The position numbers and the translations under genes are program-made. Under the pieces are notes generated by a model that searched no databases, was not told the DNA's origin, and worked only from the letters and a program-made list of their open reading frames with translations. From QAMH01 sp964435565 (GTDB lineage: Bacteria > Actinomycetota > Coriobacteriia > Coriobacteriales > QAMH01), in NCBI GenBank assembly GCA_964435565.1, contig CAYSZR010000005.1, positions 1-55,207 of the forward strand: a DNA stretch of 55,207 nt, read 5' to 3'. Below are positions 50,228 to 55,207 of this stretch, piece by piece; positions within the stretch are counted from its first letter, which is position 1; every line of letters begins with the position of its first letter.

Positions 50228-52536
50228 TGCTTGACCTTTCAGATTTGAATCCGGCACAGCGTGAAGCGGTCTTGACAACCGAAGGGCCGCTTCTCGTTTT
50301 GGCGGGAGCGGGCAGCGGTAAGACGCGCGTGCTCACATACCGGATAGCCCACCTTGTCAAGGATCTGAATATCGCTCCGTGGAACATACTTGCCGTAACC
50401 TTTACGAACAAGGCGGCAAATGAGATGCGAGAACGTTTGGGACGTCTTGTTCCCAACGGCCTGCAGGGGATGTGGATATGCACGTTTCATAGCATGTGCG
50501 TGCGTATCTTGCGTGCAAACGCGGGATTGCTTGGCTATACCGAAGATTTCACTATCTATGATGCTGACGACAGCAAACGCCTTATCAAAGCGATTATGGC
50601 TGATTACGACTACACGGGGCGTCAATATTCCGAAAATGCCATCCGTGGGCGCATCTCTGCCGCAAAAAACGACCTTGTTGCAGCAGACTCGTATAAACCG
50701 CGTTCAGGCGATCCGTTTGATAAAGTCTTTGCACAGGTTTTCAAGGTCTATCAACAGCGCCTGAAGCGCGCCAATGCCATGGATTTCGATGACCTTCTCT
50801 TCAATGCCTATATGCTTTTCAAGGACAATGAAGATATCCTCGATGCGTACGGACGACGTTTCCGCTATATCCTGGTTGACGAATACCAAGATACCAATGC
50901 CGCGCAATATGAAATCACGAAAATGCTCGCTCGCGGCTATGGCAATCTAATGGTCGTGGGCGATGACGACCAATCTATCTATTCCTGGCGCGGTGCCGAT
51001 GTTCGCAACATCCTAGATTTCGAGCGCGACTGGCCTGACACAAAGACGGTCAAGCTTGAGGAAAACTATCGCTCCACCGAAACGATTCTCGAATGCGCCA
51101 ATGCTGTCATCTCTCATAACCAAGCGCGTAAGGATAAAAAACTTATCGCGACGGGGCAAAAGGGCGAAAAAGCCGCCCTCTATCTTGCAGCAGATGAACG
51201 CGATGAAGGCGTCTGGATTGCAGCGCGCTGCGAGCAGCTGCACGCCCATGGCAGTCCCTATAACGAAACAGCGGTCTTTTATCGAACAAATGCGCAATCG
51301 CGTATCCTTGAAGATATGTTCTTGCGTGCGGGGGTACCGTATCGCATCGTGGGCGGCACAAGGTTCTTCGACCGAGCGGAGATTCGTGATGTGGCTGCTT
51401 ACCTCAAGGTCATCGTCAATCCAGCTGACGATGTGAGTTGCGTTCGGATTATCAACACCCCACGGCGTGGCATTGGCAAAACGACTATCGAGCGTATATC
51501 GATGACTGCCATGCAGCGGGGCATTCCCTTTTTGCAGGCCGCACGTGAAGAGGCGCTCGATCCTGCATGCCGCGCTGCGGCAAAGCGCGCGCTAGTCGGA
51601 TTTATCGCGCTTGTCGATGAGCTTTCGGCATATAGCGGCGATCTATGTTCCGTTGTCGACATGATCATCGAGAAGACCCAGATCGTCTCTGTGTTGGAGT
51701 CTCAGAATAATGACGATGCGCGGGGACGTATAGAAAACATCCACGAGTTTATGAACGTCGTGCGCGAATATGCGGAAGAACACGAGCTTGTTCCCGATCA
51801 TGCCGATCGAATTGCCTCGGTCGGTACAGGTGACGAGGAGCATGGTTTTCATGAGCCCCTTCTTTCCGATTTCATGGAATGGCTGAGCTTACGTACCGAT
51901 CTTGATTCGCTTGGAACAGACGAGCGTGATTGCGTGACGTTTATGACCGTCCATTCTGCAAAGGGACTCGAGTTTGATAATGTCTTTGTGGCGGGTATGG
52001 AAGAATCTATCTTTCCGCATACGGCATCGATGATGGAAAACGGGATTGAAGAGGAGCGGAGGCTGGCGTACGTTGCCATAACACGTGCCCGCAAGCGTCT
52101 TTTTCTCACCTATGCAGCCCGTCGTCGCATCTATAACGATCTTCAGGCGAATGCCTGCAGTCGCTTCATTAATGAAATACCGCAAGATCTTCTTCTGCAC
52201 GAGGGCGTCGGTTCAATGGGTCTTGAGGGAAGCGGCTGGGAAAAACGCGGTGACAGGCGCGGTATAGCAGGTAGTGGCCAGGGTGAAGACATGTATGGCG
52301 GCCATGTTTACGGGAGCGGTGGTTATTCTGCTGCTTCGAGTAACAGAAGCTCTGCTTCTGCTGTCAACCAGACTCCTGCGGGAGATTTTGCCGAAGGAGA
52401 CACAGTCGACCATAAGACCTTCGGTCAAGGTAGTGTCGTCAAGGTCGAGGGTGATAAGATATCCATCTATTTCAAGAAGAGCGGCAAGGTCAAGACTTTG
52501 CTCAAAGGATATGCCCCGCTCGTCAAGATCGGTTAG
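50227..52536 (+). CDS. pcrA: UvrD/PcrA-type ATP-dependent DNA helicase
   Basis: A 769-residue superfamily I helicase for repair and rolling-circle replication. It has the Q-motif region LNPAQREAV, Walker A AGAGSGKT, motif Ia TFTNKAANEM, DEYQDTN, VVGDDDQSIYSWRGAD, ENYRST, VHSAKGLEFD and YVAITRARKRL. The C-terminal domain GDTVDHKTFGQGSVVKVEGD is the PcrA tail that contacts RNA polymerase, preceded by a Gly/Ser-rich linker. The start is GTG at 50227, overlapping the DAHP synthase stop by one base, with AGGG upstream. Confidence 0.96.
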   Translation: MLDLSDLNPAQREAVLTTEGPLLVLAGAGSGKTRVLTYRIAHLVKDLNIAPWNILAVTFTNKAANEMRERLGRLVPNGLQGMWICTFHSMCVRILRANAGLLGYTEDFTIYDADDSKRLIKAIMADYDYTGRQYSENAIRGRISAAKNDLVAADSYKPRSGDPFDKVFAQVFKVYQQRLKRANAMDFDDLLFNAYMLFKDNEDILDAYGRRFRYILVDEYQDTNAAQYEITKMLARGYGNLMVVGDDDQSIYSWRGADVRNILDFERDWPDTKTVKLEENYRSTETILECANAVISHNQARKDKKLIATGQKGEKAALYLAADERDEGVWIAARCEQLHAHGSPYNETAVFYRTNAQSRILEDMFLRAGVPYRIVGGTRFFDRAEIRDVAAYLKVIVNPADDVSCVRIINTPRRGIGKTTIERISMTAMQRGIPFLQAAREEALDPACRAAAKRALVGFIALVDELSAYSGDLCSVVDMIIEKTQIVSVLESQNNDDARGRIENIHEFMNVVREYAEEHELVPDHADRIASVGTGDEEHGFHEPLLSDFMEWLSLRTDLDSLGTDERDCVTFMTVHSAKGLEFDNVFVAGMEESIFPHTASMMENGIEEERRLAYVAITRARKRLFLTYAARRRIYNDLQANACSRFINEIPQDLLLHEGVGSMGLEGSGWEKRGDRRGIAGSGQGEDMYGGHVYGSGGYSAASSNRSSASAVNQTPAGDFAEGDTVDHKTFGQGSVVKVEGDKISIYFKKSGKVKTLLKGYAPLVKIG

Positions 52537-52583
52537 ATATGATCGCATCCACGCTCGTATCGCACGTTTCATATGGCTAGCGT

Positions 52584-52589
52584 TATAAT
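52584..52589 (+). promoter_or_regulatory. Candidate -10 box TATAAT before ppaC
   Basis: A consensus TATAAT lies 28 bases before the ppaC ATG, just after the pcrA stop codon. A -35 match is not evident. AAGGAG at 52607-52612 is the ribosome site. Confidence 0.4.
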
Positions 52590-52617
52590 CCCATACACCT
52601 ACGATTAAGGAGTTTCG

Positions 52618-53544
52618 ATGGCGCAGATTTATGTGGTCGGGCACAAGAACCCCGACAATGATTCGATTATGGCGGCATATACGTTCGCCAATCTCAAAAA
52701 CATACTTGATGCTGAAAACGAGTACGTCCCTGTATGTCTGGGTGACCTGCCGGCTGAAAGCGTCATGCTGTTCGATGAATACGGGATCGAGGCTCCCAAA
52801 CGTATAGAGCGGGTCGCGCAAGGTGATAAAGTCGTTCTTGTCGACCATAACGAGCTCGGTCAGGCAGTCGACGGGCTCGACGAGGCAGAAATCATCGAAA
52901 TCATCGATCACCATCGCATCGCGGATATCTCGACTGCATCCCCGATTACTTTTCTGAATCTGCCCTGGGGGTCAACGACTTCCATTATCACCATGCTGTA
53001 CGACCGTTACGGCATCGCTACGGATAAGCAGATTTCAGCCTGTCTGCTTTCCGCTATCCTCACCGACACGGTTATTCTCAAATCACCGACGGCTACGGAG
53101 AAGGATAAGCGTTATGTCGAGAAGTTGGCCAAGATACTTGGTGTCGACCCTGTAGAGTTTGGTATGAAGATATTCAAGTCACGTGGCGGAGATGATGACG
53201 TTTCTGTCCGAGATATATGTAACAGGGATTCCAAGGAGTTCAATTTCGGCGGCAAAAAATGTTGGATTGCCCAATACGAGACTGTCGATCTTGCGGGACT
53301 TCGTGCGCGTGTGTCCGAGATTTCTGCAGAAGTGACCAAGATACAAGCAGAGGGCGGATATGATGCAGCACTTATGCTGCTGACGGACATCATCGTCGAG
53401 GGCAGTGATTTTATCGCTGCAGGCGATACTGGGTTTATTGCCGATGCATTCGGGATCTCATTTGACGATGGCCCCGTATGGATGCCGGGCGTTTTGTCGC
53501 GGAAGAAACAGGTCGCTGCTAAATTAATTGAGTACGCTGGCTAA
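52618..53544 (+). CDS. ppaC: Manganese-dependent inorganic pyrophosphatase
   Basis: A 308-residue DHH-family enzyme that hydrolyses pyrophosphate. The metal motifs are GHKNPDNDS (the canonical site has Thr where this has Asn), VDHNE, DHHR and ILTDT, and the substrate-binding SRKKQ is at the C-terminus. Length is typical of family II enzymes of Gram-positives. The ATG follows AAGGAG at ideal spacing. Confidence 0.96.
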   Translation: MAQIYVVGHKNPDNDSIMAAYTFANLKNILDAENEYVPVCLGDLPAESVMLFDEYGIEAPKRIERVAQGDKVVLVDHNELGQAVDGLDEAEIIEIIDHHRIADISTASPITFLNLPWGSTTSIITMLYDRYGIATDKQISACLLSAILTDTVILKSPTATEKDKRYVEKLAKILGVDPVEFGMKIFKSRGGDDDVSVRDICNRDSKEFNFGGKKCWIAQYETVDLAGLRARVSEISAEVTKIQAEGGYDAALMLLTDIIVEGSDFIAAGDTGFIADAFGISFDDGPVWMPGVLSRKKQVAAKLIEYAG

Positions 53545-53568
53545 AACCTCGCGTTTTTGGATGTGTGT

Positions 53569-54363
53569 ATGGGAAGCATTGAACGTACAGATTTATATCA
53601 GGCGGGCGGCTATCTGGCGGTGCTGCTCGCCGCTATTGTCATTCTCATTCTCACTGCCGTGTTCGCGCATATACTTGTTCGCGCAATACATCATATGCTC
53701 GATCGCACGACAGGTGGTGAAGTCGGTGGGTCGATATTCAAGAACATCATCCGCGTCATCGTTTGGATACTTGGAATATCCACTGTGCTTAGCTTGTGCG
53801 TCGGCTTTGATGCGTCCGTCTTATGGGGCGCGCTCGGTATCGGCGGCATTGCATTATCCCTTGGTCTGCAAAATACCATTTCAAGTCTTATAGGCGGGTT
53901 CCAGATATCGCTTTCACGCGATATCGCGATTGGCGACTGGGTCACGATCGGAACCATGCACGGCGAGGTTAAAGATATTACCTGGCGTGTCATGAAGGTG
54001 CACGACAGGCTTGGAAACGATCACGTAATCCCTAACTCCGTGCTAAACACCACTCCTGTGACCGTTATGCCGCCTTGGCAACGCGTTGTTTTCCCGCTTG
54101 TGTTCTCTCGCGGTGCCGACCTGGATCTTATCGCAGATAAAGTTCCTCAAATCGCTTTTGACGCGTTGGGGCAGGCTGATTTGCGCCATGGCGATATGAT
54201 GCCCTTGCTTTCTATCGGGGGAACGGCGGTCGACGCTATCGATGCCTCGCTTATCGTGTATGCACATCGCAGATGCACCATCGCGCAGATCAGTACTGCA
54301 ACTTTGCCTTCTGTTATCGAATATCTGCGCGACATCGATGCGCTCGCGATATGCGGTGTATAA
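53569..54363 (+). CDS. MscS-family mechanosensitive channel
   Basis: A 264-residue channel that should open on membrane tension to release solutes. Helices lie at about 14-40 and 60-80; TM3 is the pore-lining GALGIGGIALSLGLQNTISSLIGG. The beta domain (IAIGDWVTIGTMHGEVKDI) and the C-terminal domain with VFSRGADL follow. The start is uncertain: ATG 53569 is preferred, TTG 53557 is an alternative, and neither has a clear ribosome site. It begins 24 bases after ppaC. Confidence 0.9.
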   Translation: MGSIERTDLYQAGGYLAVLLAAIVILILTAVFAHILVRAIHHMLDRTTGGEVGGSIFKNIIRVIVWILGISTVLSLCVGFDASVLWGALGIGGIALSLGLQNTISSLIGGFQISLSRDIAIGDWVTIGTMHGEVKDITWRVMKVHDRLGNDHVIPNSVLNTTPVTVMPPWQRVVFPLVFSRGADLDLIADKVPQIAFDALGQADLRHGDMMPLLSIGGTAVDAIDASLIVYAHRRCTIAQISTATLPSVIEYLRDIDALAICGV

Positions 54364-54507
54364 ATCAGCGTCGAGGCGTGTTTTCGTATCCTTTGTTTAT
54401 GCCTGGCGCCGTCTGCAGCCAATACCATAGGAAATACCTCAAATATGCCTGTATTCGGGTACAATAATTGGCTATGTCAGTATTGCTTGAAAGGAATGCG
54501 AATACCC

Positions 54508-55207
54508 GTGCACGAACTAGTTGAGAATCTCGTTACTTCCGCGCTAAACGCTGCGATAAGCGCAGGCGAGCTGTCTATAGATGGAACGGTTGACCCTGGA
54601 GTGGAGCGACCCCGCGACCTGTCACATGGAGACTGGGCATCTTCAATCGCCTTAAGATGCGCCAAGCAGGCACATCGGGCCCCACACGATATAGCCGAAA
54701 TCATCGCGGCGCATGTCGAAGCTGCTTCCGAAATTGCTTCGGTCGAGATCGCTGGCCCGGGCTTCATCAATATAAAGCTTTCGAATGCGGCTTTGCAGGG
54801 CGTGTTTCGAACGGTGCGTGAGTATGACGCTGATTATGGTCAGGGCGACGATGGAAACGGGGTCAAGGTCGATCTCGAATTCATCTCGGCTAATCCGACA
54901 GGGCCTATGCATTTGGGGCATGGCCGCTGGGCCGCGCTCGGTGATGCAATGGGCAACGTGCTCTCGTTTGCGGGCTATGATGTGACGCGCGAGTTCTATA
55001 TCAACGACGCAGGTAATCAGATGGATATCTTCGCGACATCGGTTGCCGTGCGCTATTTGCAGGTTGCGCGTTTGATTGCCGAGGGCAGCGCATCTGGCAC
55101 GGCTTCTGCCTATGACGCGATCATCGCCGATATGGATGCATTTCGCTCCGAGTTGCCGGAAAACTGCTATGCCGGCGCCTATGTCATCGATATCGCCGGT
55201 AAGATTT
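54508..55207 (+). CDS. argS: Arginyl-tRNA synthetase, 3' end missing
   Basis: The first 233 residues of a class I synthetase, running off the window. The N-terminal Add1 domain (MHELVENLVTSALNAA) has the usual DWASSIALRCAK and AGPGFINIKLS. The ATP motif is SANPTGPMHLGHGR, where HLGH corresponds to HIGH. TREFYINDAGNQM follows, as in all ArgS. GTG 54508 is my choice, with ATG 54496 in frame as an alternative; the AAAGGA at 54490-54495 sits awkwardly for both. TACAAT at about 54460 may be its -10. Confidence 0.93.
   Translation, partial: MHELVENLVTSALNAAISAGELSIDGTVDPGVERPRDLSHGDWASSIALRCAKQAHRAPHDIAEIIAAHVEAASEIASVEIAGPGFINIKLSNAALQGVFRTVREYDADYGQGDDGNGVKVDLEFISANPTGPMHLGHGRWAALGDAMGNVLSFAGYDVTREFYINDAGNQMDIFATSVAVRYLQVARLIAEGSASGTASAYDAIIADMDAFRSELPENCYAGAYVIDIAGKI

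Overview
The window looks like chromosomal DNA from a Gram-positive anaerobe of the Actinobacteria, most likely a coriobacterium of the Eggerthellaceae type. This is inferred from two tandem LuxR regulators fused to 12-helix membrane domains, a Tat-targeted lipoprotein hydrolase, a Pr6Pr-type membrane protein, a UvrD/PcrA helicase beside a Mn-dependent pyrophosphatase, and roughly balanced base composition. Two runs of ten N (38195-38204 and 47743-47752) show that it is a scaffolded draft assembly. I see no rRNA, tRNA, CRISPR array, prophage or insertion sequence.

Layout. 1-9300 is an accessory-looking surface and regulation region: the 3' part of a Tat/lipoprotein amidohydrolase, two small membrane proteins, a zinc-ribbon membrane protein split by an in-frame amber codon, two membrane LuxR regulators and a beta-solenoid surface protein. 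9271-19200 is mixed: polysaccharide deacetylase, NifX-like protein, a PAS-GGDEF-EAL protein with a dead GGDEF site, a Ski2-like helicase, a nitrilase-family amidase, an XdhC-like protein and upp. 19235-27843 is a six-gene minus-strand operon (yfhO, yfhO, wecE, GT2, SMR, SMR). It reads as a complete three-component extracytoplasmic glycosylation system with its own amino-sugar synthase.

27971-29392 encodes a PurF-like protein lacking the catalytic cysteine. 29432-32761 is the most interesting region: a minus-strand operon cysE - barnase lipoprotein - barstar/QueD fusion - thrH - membrane protein. A secreted, lipid-anchored barnase-type RNase with an apparently intact active site is followed nine bases later by a gene that fuses a barstar-type RNase inhibitor to an intact QueD enzyme.

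32878-55207 is mostly housekeeping: CDF metal exporter, SWIM-SNF2 ATPase, TcdA, a SpoU methyltransferase, U32 hydroxylase, an EF-G paralogue followed by trmO and dtd, trigger factor, CPA1 antiporter, uppP (damaged by a gap and an apparent frameshift), a PAP2 protein with degenerate catalytic motifs, chorismate mutase and DAHP synthase as overlapping genes, pcrA, ppaC, mscS, and the 5' end of argS running off the window.
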